Below the pieces are notes generated by a model. The model ran no database searches and was not told where the DNA came from. It saw nothing but the letters and a program-made list of their open reading frames with translations. Position numbers and translations under genes: made by a program. Positions 23,546-33,500 of a stretch of 58,418 nucleotides of DNA are shown piece by piece. How positions within the stretch are numbered: position 1 is the first letter of the stretch; every line of letters starts with the position of its first letter. Source of the stretch: Rhizobium sp. (GTDB taxonomy: Bacteria > Pseudomonadota > Alphaproteobacteria > Rhizobiales > Rhizobiaceae); the NCBI GenBank assembly GCA_003527225.1, contig DPXQ01000072.1:1-58418 (forward strand), given 5' to 3'.

Positions 23546-24775
23546 TCACGGATGAACCGTCAGCATCGGCACCGCCGTCACGAATTTCCCACCCCAGTCG
23601 GTGATATACGAAAGCTGCTGCTTGATTTCGGTCTGAAGATTCCATGGCAGTATCACCACCCTTTCAGGCTTTTCCGTTTTCAGAACATGCTCCGGTACGA
23701 CAGGTATCCTGCTGCCAGGCAGGAGCATTCCCTGCTTGGCCGGGTTCTTGTCGACGACGAAGGACAGTAGGTCGGGCTTGGCGCCCGCGAAGTTCAGAAG
23801 GGTGTTGCCCTTGGCCGCGGCCCCATAGGCTGCAACCTTCAGACCTTGCCGCTGGCAATCGATCAGGAATTCGAGAAAGTCGTTCCTGACCCGCTGGGCC
23901 GTAGCCTGGACGCCGGCGTAGTAAGCCGGGTCGCGCATTCCGGCCGCAGCCTCGCGGGCCAACATCTCATCGACAGCACCGGACCTTTCGTGGTGCGCGT
24001 GGTCGGCGCGGTCGGCAAAGACCCTGAGACTGCCGCCGTGCCATGGCGTCGTCTCGACATCGAATACACGCAGTCCGTTGGCAGCGAAGATCCGATCGAC
24101 AGCGGTGAGCGAGAGGTAGGAATAATGCTCGTGATAGGCAGTGTCGAACTGCGCTTCCGCCACCATGTTCAGAAGGTGCGGGAACTCGAAGGTGGCAACG
24201 CCCGTCGGCTTCAGAAGCCGCGCGAACCCGGCAACGAAGTCATTGATATCGGGCACGTGGGCGAGCACGTTGTTCGCGGCCATCAGATCGGCGGACCAAC
24301 CCTGCCGCTCAAGCCCGTCGGCAAGCGTCGCGCCGAAAAAGTCCTCGAGGATTTCGATCCCCTTGTCGCGCGCCGACGCGGCGGTGCTTGCGGTCGGTTC
24401 GACGCCGAGACAAGCGATGCCGCGCGCCTTCACATATTGCAGGAGATACCCGTCATTGGCCGCAATTTCGACCACCCGGGACGACGGGGCGAGGCCGAAC
24501 CGTTCAACCATCGCATCCACATAGGATTTGGCATGGCTCAGCCATGAGGACGAAAATGAACTGAAATAGGCGTAGTTTTCCGAGAAGAAGGTTTCACGGG
24601 AGGCAAAATCCTCCGTCTGGACCAGGAGGCAATCCTGGCACACGCGAATGACGAGCGGATACCATAGCTCGGGCTTTCCGCGATCTTCCATGTGCACATA
24701 GGAGTTCGACGGCGGCGCCGTTCCGAGATCGAGGAAGGGGCCCATTCTACGCGATTGGCAATGACGGCATTTCAT
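23546..24775 (-). CDS. Nucleotide-sugar C-methyltransferase (TylC3/TcaB9 type)
   Basis: This 409-aa protein has the full three-domain layout of sugar C-3 methyltransferases: an N-terminal zinc site (Cys3, Cys6, Cys46, Cys49), a SAM domain (VVEIAANDGYLL at 101-112) and a C-terminal domain with KVAAYGAAAKGNTLL. The catalytic cluster described for TcaB9 is visible as Tyr214-His-Glu216-His217 (AYHEHYSYL), plus a tyrosine near position 70. It overlaps the 3,5-epimerase gene by 4 bases. It probably methylates carbon 3 of a CDP-4-keto-6-deoxy-hexose made by RfbF/RfbG and epimerised by the neighbour, giving a branched-chain sugar. Confidence 0.87.
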   Translation of the reverse strand: MKCRHCQSRRMGPFLDLGTAPPSNSYVHMEDRGKPELWYPLVIRVCQDCLLVQTEDFASRETFFSENYAYFSSFSSSWLSHAKSYVDAMVERFGLAPSSRVVEIAANDGYLLQYVKARGIACLGVEPTASTAASARDKGIEILEDFFGATLADGLERQGWSADLMAANNVLAHVPDINDFVAGFARLLKPTGVATFEFPHLLNMVAEAQFDTAYHEHYSYLSLTAVDRIFAANGLRVFDVETTPWHGGSLRVFADRADHAHHERSGAVDEMLAREAAAGMRDPAYYAGVQATAQRVRNDFLEFLIDCQRQGLKVAAYGAAAKGNTLLNFAGAKPDLLSFVVDKNPAKQGMLLPGSRIPVVPEHVLKTEKPERVVILPWNLQTEIKQQLSYITDWGGKFVTAVPMLTVHP

Positions 24776-25335
24776 GCGGCAAACCCTTCATGGCCCGGCG
24801 ACAGGAACGGGTGTGAGAAGTCCCTTGGCGAGAGATTGACGACCGGCAGGGGCCATACGATCCCAAGGCCCGGGTCCTGCGGGTGAAGCCCGCCCTCTGC
24901 CTCGCTACGATAGGGTGCCGAATGAGCATAGATCATATGGACATCATCGCTGAGCGCCTGAAAGCCGTGGGCGCAGCCCTCCGGGATCAGCAAGGAGCGC
25001 ACGTTATCGGCTGAAAGCTCCACTCCGACATGCTGGAGGAAAGTCGGAGAGTCCCGCCGAAGATCGACCGCGACATCGAGGATCGCACCGGCGATACATG
25101 TAACGAGCTTCATTTCAGCAAACGGCGAACGCTGGAAATGCATTCCGCGCACGGTTCCCGCGAGGCACGTTCCTGTCTCGTTGATCTGGGCCACCGGCCC
25201 GCGCCAGCCGATCTCTTCCAGTTCCTCTGCGCAGAACAGCCGCGACAGGTATCCCCGGTCATCGGCAAACCGGCGCCGGGTCAAGACCAGCACGCCGGGG
25301 ATCGCCGTTTCTTCCACGTCGAAGCGCGCGGTCAT
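24772..25335 (-). CDS. dTDP-4-dehydrorhamnose 3,5-epimerase family protein
   Basis: The 187-aa RmlC-like cupin has the catalytic histidine in RGMHFQRSP (His66), the following KLVTCIAGAILDVAVDLR segment, and CAHGFQALSD (His123) with a VHMIYAHSAPY strand. The ATG at 25335 overlaps the rfbG stop by 4 bases; an upstream in-frame start at 25473 would overlap rfbG by 140 bases and is rejected. The family epimerises C3 and/or C5 of NDP-4-keto-6-deoxysugars. Next to rfbFG the substrate should be a CDP-sugar rather than dTDP. Confidence 0.87.
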   Translation of the reverse strand: MTARFDVEETAIPGVLVLTRRRFADDRGYLSRLFCAEELEEIGWRGPVAQINETGTCLAGTVRGMHFQRSPFAEMKLVTCIAGAILDVAVDLRRDSPTFLQHVGVELSADNVRSLLIPEGCAHGFQALSDDVHMIYAHSAPYRSEAEGGLHPQDPGLGIVWPLPVVNLSPRDFSHPFLSPGHEGFAA

Positions 25336-26411
25336 ATCGCCTCCCGCATCGGCTGCGCGAGCGATCGCTGATAGGCATGGATATCGGCCAGGCAGAGATC
25401 CATGGCCGACGCCCCTTCCGAGAAGCGCCGATACCAGTCCATGGTCCGTCCGATCGTTTCGTCCAGCGTCCAAAGGGGGCGATAGCCAAGCGTTGCGCGT
25501 GCTTTCGAGGAATCGAGCATCAGATAGCCGGCTTCATGCGGTCCCTCGCTGCCGTCGCCCAGGGAAACATCGCCTTGCCCGTAGGCGGCGCGCGCTCGTC
25601 CCAGCAGGTCGCCGACCGTGGCAGCAGCCTGATGGTCCGGACCGAAATTGAGGCTTGGGGCGAAATCGTGCTCCCGCCAGAGCCGTTCAGCCATCATCAG
25701 ATAGCCGTTCAAGGGTTCGAGGACATGTTGCCAGGGACGGACGGCCTGAGGCCTGCGCACAGGGAGGGGCTTGCCGCCGCCCCAGGCCCGAATTGCATCC
25801 GGTATCAAACGGTCCTCGGCCCAGTCGCCGCCGCCGATCACGTTTCCGGCCCGCGCCGTCGCGAGACCGATACCACGAGCGGCGAAGAAGGAGGAGCGAT
25901 AGCTGGCGGCCACGATCTCCGCCGCCGCCTTGCTTGCACTATAGGGATCGTGGCCGCCGAGCGGATCGCTCTCGACGAAAGCCCTGCCCGTTTCAAGGTT
26001 TTCGTAGACTTTGTCGGTCGTCACGACCACGATCGTGCGCAGATCCGGCGCGATGCGAAGCGCATCGAGCAGGTTCGCCGTGCCCTGGACATTGGTTTCA
26101 TAGGTGCCCAGCGGATCGCGGTAACCGGCGCGCACGAGCGGCTGTGCTGCGAGATGAAAGACAATCTGCGGCTTGGCCAGCATGACGCGAGCGGCGACCG
26201 CCAAGCGATCGCGCAGGTCACAAATGCCCGCAACCGATTGGCGCGCGCCATGCAAAAGCATATGGAGCGAGGGATCTGTGTCTGGCGCGAGCGACAGACC
26301 ACTGACCTCGGCGCCCATTTCCGACAGCCAGAGACCGAGCCAACTTCCCTTGAACCCGGTGTGCCCGGTCAGGAGAACGCGCTTGCCTTTCCAGAATGAA
26401 GCCGTCGCCAT
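25332..26411 (-). CDS. rfbG: CDP-glucose 4,6-dehydratase
   Basis: This extended SDR enzyme (359 aa) converts CDP-glucose to CDP-4-keto-6-deoxyglucose. The NAD-binding motif is TGHTGFKGSW (residues 15-24) and the catalytic YxxxK is in DPYSASKAAAE; VVVTTDKVYEN and the GNVIGGGDWAEDRLIPD segment are typical of RfbG. The ATG at 26411 lies 2 bases after the rfbF stop; a GTG 18 bases upstream is in frame but inside rfbF. It overlaps the epimerase downstream by 4 bases. Confidence 0.93.
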   Translation of the reverse strand: MATASFWKGKRVLLTGHTGFKGSWLGLWLSEMGAEVSGLSLAPDTDPSLHMLLHGARQSVAGICDLRDRLAVAARVMLAKPQIVFHLAAQPLVRAGYRDPLGTYETNVQGTANLLDALRIAPDLRTIVVVTTDKVYENLETGRAFVESDPLGGHDPYSASKAAAEIVAASYRSSFFAARGIGLATARAGNVIGGGDWAEDRLIPDAIRAWGGGKPLPVRRPQAVRPWQHVLEPLNGYLMMAERLWREHDFAPSLNFGPDHQAAATVGDLLGRARAAYGQGDVSLGDGSEGPHEAGYLMLDSSKARATLGYRPLWTLDETIGRTMDWYRRFSEGASAMDLCLADIHAYQRSLAQPMREAI

Positions 26412-26413
26412 AG

Positions 26414-27184
26414 TCACCAGGTCTTCCACGGGGGGGCGCCGCTAGCCCAAAGGCTCTCCAGAAGGTTCTTGTCACGCAGGGTGTCCATCGGCTGCCAGAA
26501 GCCGTTGTGGAAGTACGCCTTCAGTTCGCCGTCCGCGGCGATGCTCGAGAGGGGGTCTCCCTCCCAACTCACCTCGTCCCCGGCGATGCGGTCTATGCAT
26601 TTTGGCGAAAGGACGAAGAACCCGCCGTTGACGAAACCACCCTCACCTTCCGGCTTTTCAATGAAGCCCTCGACCGTATTGCCATCGAGCTTCAAGGCCC
26701 CGAAGCGGGCGGGCGGGCGAACCGCCGTCACGGTCGCAAGCTTCCCGTGCTGACGATGGAAATCAATCGTGGCGCTAATATCGACATCGCAAAGGCCGTC
26801 GCCATAGGTGAAGCAGAAGGCTTCCTCGTCCCTTACATAGTCGGCAACGCGCTTGAGACGGCCGCCCGTCAGAGAAGTTTCACCGGTATCGACGAGGGTC
26901 ACCCGCCAGTTTTCGGCGCTCTTGCGGTGGAACTGAAGGCGGTTCTCGGCAAGGTCGAACGTGATGTCCGACATGTGCAGACCGTAATTGGCAAAATATT
27001 CCTTGATGACATAACCGCGGAAACCGCAGCAGATGATGAAGTCGCGGATTCCGTGGCCATGATAGAGCTTCATGATGTGCCACAGGATGGGCCTGCCGCC
27101 GATTTCGATCATCGGCTTGGGCCTCAGATGGGTTTCCTCGGCGATGCGCGTTCCCATGCCGCCGGCCAGAATAACAGCCTTCAT
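26414..27184 (-). CDS. rfbF: Glucose-1-phosphate cytidylyltransferase
   Basis: The 256-aa protein makes CDP-glucose from CTP and glucose 1-phosphate. The nucleotidyltransferase signature is LAGGMGTRIAEETHLRPKPM (residues 6-25), with FCFTYGDGLCDVD as the metal-binding Asp strand and the RfbF-typical GFWQPMDTLRDK near the C terminus. The ATG at 27184 is preferred to an in-frame GTG 12 bases upstream. It is the first of a tight rfbF-rfbG-epimerase-methyltransferase set; galE lies 205 bases upstream on the same strand. Confidence 0.93.
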   Translation of the reverse strand: MKAVILAGGMGTRIAEETHLRPKPMIEIGGRPILWHIMKLYHGHGIRDFIICCGFRGYVIKEYFANYGLHMSDITFDLAENRLQFHRKSAENWRVTLVDTGETSLTGGRLKRVADYVRDEEAFCFTYGDGLCDVDISATIDFHRQHGKLATVTAVRPPARFGALKLDGNTVEGFIEKPEGEGGFVNGGFFVLSPKCIDRIAGDEVSWEGDPLSSIAADGELKAYFHNGFWQPMDTLRDKNLLESLWASGAPPWKTW

Positions 27185-27389
27185 GGAGCTTTCCACTCCA
27201 CGCGGCGATACGCCGGGAGTCCGTGGCCGCGTCCAACTCCAGTCTCAAAGAACCTCATGATGCCTTGTCCGGTGAATCTCTCATTGCGGAAGCAAGGCTA
27301 CCGGGCGAAGCTGTCGTCAAACTGGACGAAATTCGCCAGTCAGGGAAACTCGATGGGTGCTTTGGCGACCAGGCATGGCCGAACGGCCA

Positions 27390-28403
27390 TCAGGCGCCTG
27401 CGGAGGCGGCGCCTTGAACCTCGCCTTTCGCCAGACGACGCTCCCAGTCGAGCGCGGTCTTGACGATGAAGTCGAGATCGTCGTGTCGCGGTGTCCATCC
27501 GAAAACCCTGCGCGCCAGGCTGGAGTCCGCGACGATGAAGGATGCGTCGCCCGCACGGCGCGGCCCGTAGGCTATTTCCAGCGGATGGCCGTTTGCCCTG
27601 CCAACCGCCTCCAGCACCTCGAGCACCGAATACCCCTTGCCATAGCCGCAATTGGCGACCAGCGGCTGGCCGCCGTTGCGCAGATATTCGAGCGCCTTGA
27701 GATGGGCGTCGACGAGGTCGCTGACATGGATGTAATCGCGGATCCCGGTTCCATCGGGCGTGGGATAGTCCGTCCCGTAGACATCGACTTTCGCACGTTC
27801 CCCGAGCGCTGCTTCGCAAGCTACCTTGATGAGATGCGTGGCGTTGCGGGTGGACTGCCCGGAGCGGCCGGCAGGATCAGCACCGGCGACGTTGAAATAG
27901 CGAAGCGCGACATAGCGGAAGTCATGCGCCTTGGCGGTGTCGCGCAGCATGATCTCGCTCATCACTTTCGACTGCCCATAGGGGTTCTCCGGTCGAAGCG
28001 GCGCGGTTTCGAGGACCGGCCCAGCCACATCCGGTGTGCCATAGACGGCAGCGGTCGAGGAGAAAACGAAATGGGGAACGCCCGCTTTAACCGCCGCCGA
28101 AAGCAGCGCACGGGTATTGCCGGTATTGTTCTCGTAATAGGACAGCGGATCACTGACCGATTCCGGCACGACAATGGAGGCTGCGAAATGGATGATGGCA
28201 TCGATCGCGTTTTCCGCGAAGATCTTTTCCAGCAGCGCCGTGTCGCCGACATTGCCGAGATAGAAGCGCGCCTGCGGCGCGACCGCCCAGCGAAAACCGG
28301 CAGACAACCGATCGATCACGGCAACCTCATGGCCCGCATCCACCAATGCCCAAACCATATGGCTTCCGATATATCCTGCGCCACCTGTCACCAAGATCGC
28401 CAT
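27390..28403 (-). CDS. galE: UDP-glucose 4-epimerase
   Basis: This 337-aa SDR enzyme interconverts UDP-glucose and UDP-galactose. It has the NAD-binding TGGAGYIGSHM (residues 6-16), the catalytic FSSTAAVYG and ENPYGQSK motifs and a RYFNVAGADPAGRSG substrate segment. The ATG at 28403 follows a GGGGGAA ribosome-binding site; a longer frame to 28490 is not supported. The protein corresponds to GalE/ExoB of rhizobia, which supplies UDP-galactose for exopolysaccharide and LPS. The 205-base gap to rfbF suggests it may have its own transcript. Confidence 0.92.
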   Translation of the reverse strand: MAILVTGGAGYIGSHMVWALVDAGHEVAVIDRLSAGFRWAVAPQARFYLGNVGDTALLEKIFAENAIDAIIHFAASIVVPESVSDPLSYYENNTGNTRALLSAAVKAGVPHFVFSSTAAVYGTPDVAGPVLETAPLRPENPYGQSKVMSEIMLRDTAKAHDFRYVALRYFNVAGADPAGRSGQSTRNATHLIKVACEAALGERAKVDVYGTDYPTPDGTGIRDYIHVSDLVDAHLKALEYLRNGGQPLVANCGYGKGYSVLEVLEAVGRANGHPLEIAYGPRRAGDASFIVADSSLARRVFGWTPRHDDLDFIVKTALDWERRLAKGEVQGAASAGA

Positions 28404-28582
28404 AGTCGTGGTTCCCCCTGTTGATCGATCGGGAACAGAAGTGCGTTCCCGGATTCGACGCCGTTGAACACGGTGTCCTGAGCGGACCATTCTATGGGGT
28501 GGAGTTTGGACTTAACTTTGGCGATCGTAAAATGAATTTTGCTTCCCCGGGGCGGAGGGATCTTCCGCCCCGGCAATATCCG

Positions 28583-29752
28583 TCATTGCCCGAGAATATA
28601 ATCGCAAAGTCGCGAGGCGGCATCCTCGATCTGGCGGGGATCGCGAAGGAAGCAGGCACGCAGGAACTGCTCGCCGCCCTTACCGAAAGCCGTTCCCGGC
28701 GCAAGACCGACACCAGTCTTGTCGACGATGTCGAGCGCCGCCTGGCGGCTGTCCGTTATGCCGTCGATCTTCAGAAACGCATAGAGAGCGCCTTCGGGCT
28801 TCAGGGTCTCGACACGGTTGGTGGCAATCAGCGCATCGCAGAGCAGATCACGCGAGCGGGCGGCACGCTCGAAGTTCTCCCGGATGAATCCGTCGCCATG
28901 ATCGAGGGCGGCGACTGCACCCCTCTGCATGAACTGGGCGACGCCCGAGGTCGAATACTGAATGAGGTTTTCGAACACCTGCCCCGTCTCGGGAGGTGCC
29001 ACGATCCAGCCGACCCGCCAGCCGGTCATCGACCAGTTCTTGGAGAACGAATTGACGAAAATGATCCTGTCACCCACTTCCTTGACATCGAGGAAGGAGG
29101 CCGCGCGCGAACCCGCACCGTAATAATACAGCGAATAAATCTCGTCGGCCAGGATCCACAGACCATGCTTGCGCGTCAGCGCCAGGATCGCCGCGAGGTC
29201 TTCGCGGGTCGCTGTCCAGCCGGTCGGATTGGAAGGCGTGTTGATGAAAAGCGCCTTCGTCTTCGGCGTGATGGCGCTCTCGAGCCGCTCGAGGTCGAGA
29301 GACCAACGGCCATTGCCGAAGCTCAGCGGAATACCGACGGCCTTCGCGCCGGCGATCTCGATCGCCGATACGATGTTGGGCCACGCCGGCGTCAGATAGA
29401 TCATCTCGTCTCCGGGCGCGGTCAGCGCCTGGACGGAAAGGACGATCGATTGCATACCCGAGCCGGTGACATAGAAATGCTCCGGCGACAGCGAAGCCGA
29501 GAAATGCCGGGCATAGTAGCGCGAAAGGGCTTCGCGCAATTCCGGTATGCCCCGCTGCCATGTGTAGAAGGTTTCGCCGGCAAGCAGCGCGTCGCTGGCG
29601 GCACGGTTTATGAAGTCGGGACTGGGAAGATCCCCCTCACCGGCCCAGAGCGGCAGCAGGTTCTGCCGGCCGCGGGCATAGTTCATGATCTCGACGATGC
29701 CACTTTCAGGGGCGGAAACGGCGCGAGGGCTTAGGCTATTGACGAGCGACAT
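28583..29752 (-). CDS. Class I/II pyridoxal-phosphate aminotransferase
   Basis: The 389-aa fold-type I aminotransferase has the aspartate-aminotransferase signatures NTPSNPTGW (Asn175), LADEIYS (Asp203), the cofactor lysine Lys238 in NSFSKNWSMTGWRVGW with Arg246, and an N-terminal YTWQRGIPELREAL. The ATG at 29752 has GGAG 10 bases upstream; an earlier start at 29791 adds 13 basic residues and is less likely. The exact amino-acid substrate cannot be read from sequence. It stands alone between galE and mscL, and its link to the glycan genes may be accidental. Confidence 0.87.
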   Translation of the reverse strand: MSLVNSLSPRAVSAPESGIVEIMNYARGRQNLLPLWAGEGDLPSPDFINRAASDALLAGETFYTWQRGIPELREALSRYYARHFSASLSPEHFYVTGSGMQSIVLSVQALTAPGDEMIYLTPAWPNIVSAIEIAGAKAVGIPLSFGNGRWSLDLERLESAITPKTKALFINTPSNPTGWTATREDLAAILALTRKHGLWILADEIYSLYYYGAGSRAASFLDVKEVGDRIIFVNSFSKNWSMTGWRVGWIVAPPETGQVFENLIQYSTSGVAQFMQRGAVAALDHGDGFIRENFERAARSRDLLCDALIATNRVETLKPEGALYAFLKIDGITDSRQAALDIVDKTGVGLAPGTAFGKGGEQFLRACFLRDPRQIEDAASRLCDYILGQ

Positions 29753-29895
29753 TCTTGGGCTTCTCCGTTTCCGCCGTTCATAGCCGATCACTCAGCGAAA
29801 ATCCCATGATAATGCGTGAGCGAGGGATCGATTTCAGTGATGGGTCGGAGATCGGAACTCCGGCATAGAGCCGGGACCGCTTGCCCGGCCAGATC

Positions 29896-30321
29896 TCAGC
29901 GCGACTTCAGCAGATCGCGGATTTCGGTGAGCAACTGGATGTCGGCGGGAGGAGGCGCGGCCTCGACCGCCACCTTTTCCTGCTTTTCCATCGACGCCCG
30001 GAGCGCATTCACGCCTTTCACCATCAGGAAGATGATCCAGGCCAGGATCAGGAAGTTGATCGCCACGGTGATGAAATTGCCGTAGGCGAAGACCGCACCC
30101 TGCTCGCGCGCGGCGGCAAGCGAGGTTGCCGTCACTTTGCTGCTCAGGGGCAGGAAATAATTGGAGAAGTCAAACCCGCCGAAGATCACCCCGATGAGCG
30201 GCATGACGATATCCTCGACAAACGAGGTCACGATGAGGCCGAAAGCGCCGCCGATGATGACGCCGACCGCCAGGTCCATGACATTGCCACGCGCTATGAA
30301 AGTCTTGAATTCGTTGAGCAT
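29896..30321 (-). CDS. mscL: Large-conductance mechanosensitive channel
   Basis: The 141-aa inner-membrane channel protein opens under membrane tension to relieve hypo-osmotic shock. The N-terminal amphipathic helix ([27 protein letters not shown]) leads into TM1 with the glycine-rich pore lining, a periplasmic loop, TM2 (about 75-97) and a cytoplasmic helix ending in [15 protein letters not shown]. Length is close to the usual 136 residues. It is monocistronic and divergent from the sensor kinase gene. Confidence 0.95.
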   Translation of the reverse strand: MLNEFKTFIARGNVMDLAVGVIIGGAFGLIVTSFVEDIVMPLIGVIFGGFDFSNYFLPLSSKVTATSLAAAREQGAVFAYGNFITVAINFLILAWIIFLMVKGVNALRASMEKQEKVAVEAAPPPADIQLLTEIRDLLKSR

Positions 30322-30537
30322 CCATGTCTCCTCAGAGCTTCGTGAAAACTGCGCCTGCCTATCGTTTCGAACTCATCAAACTGATATTACTGAAAGTTCA
30401 TCCCTTCGGGAACACAGAATCGGCTGCTGTTCGTCGCCAGCGTTCGACTTAAGATCAAGTCTTCGGCGATTTCAAAAGGCACGCACTTCCCCTAATGTTC
30501 CTCCAGTGTTTTGGAACGCTCGTATCGAGGAGGAAGC

Positions 30538-33500
30538 GTGCTTCCAGGATGGACCATATTTGCTTCGGCCTTCGCCTATCTGCTGCTGCTCTTCGCGGTA
30601 GCCAGTTACGGCGACCGCAAAAGCCGACTCTTCGGCGTGCCGGCGAGCGGACGGCCGATCGTCTACGCCCTTAGCCTTGCGGTCTACTGCACATCCTGGA
30701 CCTATTTCGGTGGCGTCGGACTTGCCGCCGAGCGCGGGCTGGAATTCACGGCGATCTATATCGGACCGATCCTGATGTTCACCCTGGGCATGCCGATCAT
30801 CCGGCGGATCACCGAGCTTGCCAAGGCCGAAAAACTGACATCCGGGGCAGACTTCATCGCGGCTCGCTACGGCAAGAACCCGATCGTCGGCATGCTGGTG
30901 ACGGTGATCTCGCTGGTCGGGACCATTCCCTATATCGCCTTGCAGTTGAAGGCGGTGTCGAGTTCGGTGGAGGCGATGGTCGATCCGTCCGAATACGGCA
31001 TCGGCACCGGCAATCTCTATTTCATCGACCTGCCGCTGCTCGTGGCGCTCTCGCTCGCCTGTTTCGCCGTCATCTTCGGCACCCGCCATACCGATGCGAC
31101 AGAGCATCAGGACGGTCTGATCCTGGCGATCGCCATGGAATCGGTCGTCAAGCTGGTCGCCTTCTGGACGCTCGGGGTCTATGTCGTCTTCTTCCTCTTC
31201 GGCGGCCCAACCGAACTCTGGCAAAAGGCGAGTGAATCACCCGCCGTCATGGAGGCGCTTTCCCACCAGACTCCGCTCAGCCGCTGGATCCTCCTGATCG
31301 GGCTTTCGGCATTCGCGATCATCATGCTGCCGCGCCAGTTCCATGTAACGGTCGTTGAGAACCGGACGCCGAAGGAATTGCGTATGGCGGGGATCCTGCT
31401 GCCGCTATATCTCGTCGCCATCAACATCTTCGTTCTTCCCGCAGCGATGGGCGGCATCCTGACATTCGGCGGCACAGGAAACGCCGATCTCTACGTGCTC
31501 TCCCTTCCTCTTCACAACGAGATGGAATTGGTTTCGCTGATTACCTTCCTCGGCGGCTTTTCCGCTGCAACCGCGATGGTGATTGTCGCCTCGGTCGCGC
31601 TCGCGATCATGGTATCCAACGATATCGTGCTGCCGATCTTCCTGCGCCAGAAGCTTCTGGCCCGACCCAGCCATCGTGCCGACTTCGCCAAGACGCTGCT
31701 GCATATCCGCCGGACCTCGATCTTCGGCGTGCTGCTGCTCGGCTACATATATTATCGCTCCGCCGACAACACGAGCGGGCTCGCCTCGATCGGGCTCTTG
31801 TCATTTGCTTCCATCGCCCAGATTGCGCCCTCGCTTTTTGGCGGCCTCATATGGCGTCGGGCCAATGCGCGCGGCGCCATCCTGGGCCTGAGCACAGGCT
31901 TCTTCGTCTGGGCCTACCTTCTGTTCCTGCCAAGCTTCGGTACCGGCGACAACGCAAAGCTGGCGTCGAGCGTGCTCGGTTTCCTGTTTCCTGGCGCGTC
32001 GATTTTCACCGGGCCGGCGGCCGACCCGCTGGTCAATGCAACGATCCTCAGCCTGCTGCTCAATACGGCGGCTTTCGTGATCGGCACGCTCAGCCGGAAC
32101 CCCAAGCCCGTCGAGCGGATCCAGTCGGGCATCTTCGTCAGGCGGCATCCGCGATCGCAGTTTGCCACAAGAGGCTGGAAGACCCGTGTCAGCGTCGGCG
32201 ATCTCAAGACGGCGATCGCGCGTTATCTCGGCGACGAACGGATGGAGCGTTCATTCAAAAGCTATGAGCAGGCGGCGGGCCGCCGGCTTCCAGACGACAG
32301 CCAGGCCGACATGGCCTTCATCCATTTTTCCGAACAATTGTTGGGCACCGCGATCGGTTCTTCCTCGGCACGGCTTGTCCTTTCGCTCATCCTCCAGAAA
32401 GCCGAGGATACCTCGGCTGATACCGCCTGGCTTCTCGACCAGGCAAGCGAGGCTCTGCAATACAATCAGGATATGCTGCAGACGGCACTATCACAGATGG
32501 ACCAGGGCATCGCCGTCTTCGACAGCACCAGCCACCTTACTATCTGGAACCGCCGTTTTCGCAGCCTCCTGAACCTTCCCGAGCATGTCGGACAGGTCGG
32601 TTTTCCGCTCACAGAGATCATCGCCATACTCGCTGAACGCGGCGACGTGCCTGCTGAAGAACAAGCGCAGGTCGTTCGCAATTTCCAGCAATTCGACAAG
32701 CCCTTCCAGCTCGTTCTGGGCGGAGGCGAGAGCATCATCGAGGTGCGCTGCAATGCCATGCCCGACCAGGGAATTGTTGCCACCTTCACCGATATCACCA
32801 GCCAGGTGGCAGCAGACAAGGCGTTGAAACAGGCAAACGAGACGCTGGAACAGAGGGTCGGTGAGCGCACGGCCGAACTGACGCGCGTCAACCGGGCGCT
32901 TGCCGAGGCGCGGGCAGCAGCCGACGAGGCCAATATCGGCAAGACGCGCTTCTTCGCCGCCGCCGGCCACGACATCCTTCAACCACTCAATGCCGCGCGC
33001 CTGTACTCGTCGTCGCTGGTCGAGCGCCTTGGCGATTCGGACAACAGTCCACTGGTCCGCAACATCGATTCCGCGCTCGAATCGGTGGAAACCATCCTCG
33101 GCGCCGTTCTCGATATCTCACGGCTCGACACCGGGGCCATGAAGCCTCGGCTCGCCTCCGTGCCGCTGCAGGAACTGCTGGAGCGGATCGAGACCGATTT
33201 CCAGCCGATCGCCCGGGAAAAGAACCTGAAGCTCGTGGTCATGCCCACATCGCTCAAGGTGCGTTCCGATCCGAACCTCCTGCGGAGGCTCGTGCAGAAC
33301 CTCGTCTCGAACGCCATCAAGTACACTCCTTCCGGCAAGGTACTGGTGGGCGCCCGGCGCAAGGGCGAGGATGTCATCATCCAGGTGACGGATTCCGGTA
33401 TCGGCATACCAACCTCGAAATTCCGCACGGTGTTCAAGGAATTCGCGCGGCTCGACGAAGGCGTGAAGACGGCCTCGGGACTGGGACTCGGCCTTTCCAT

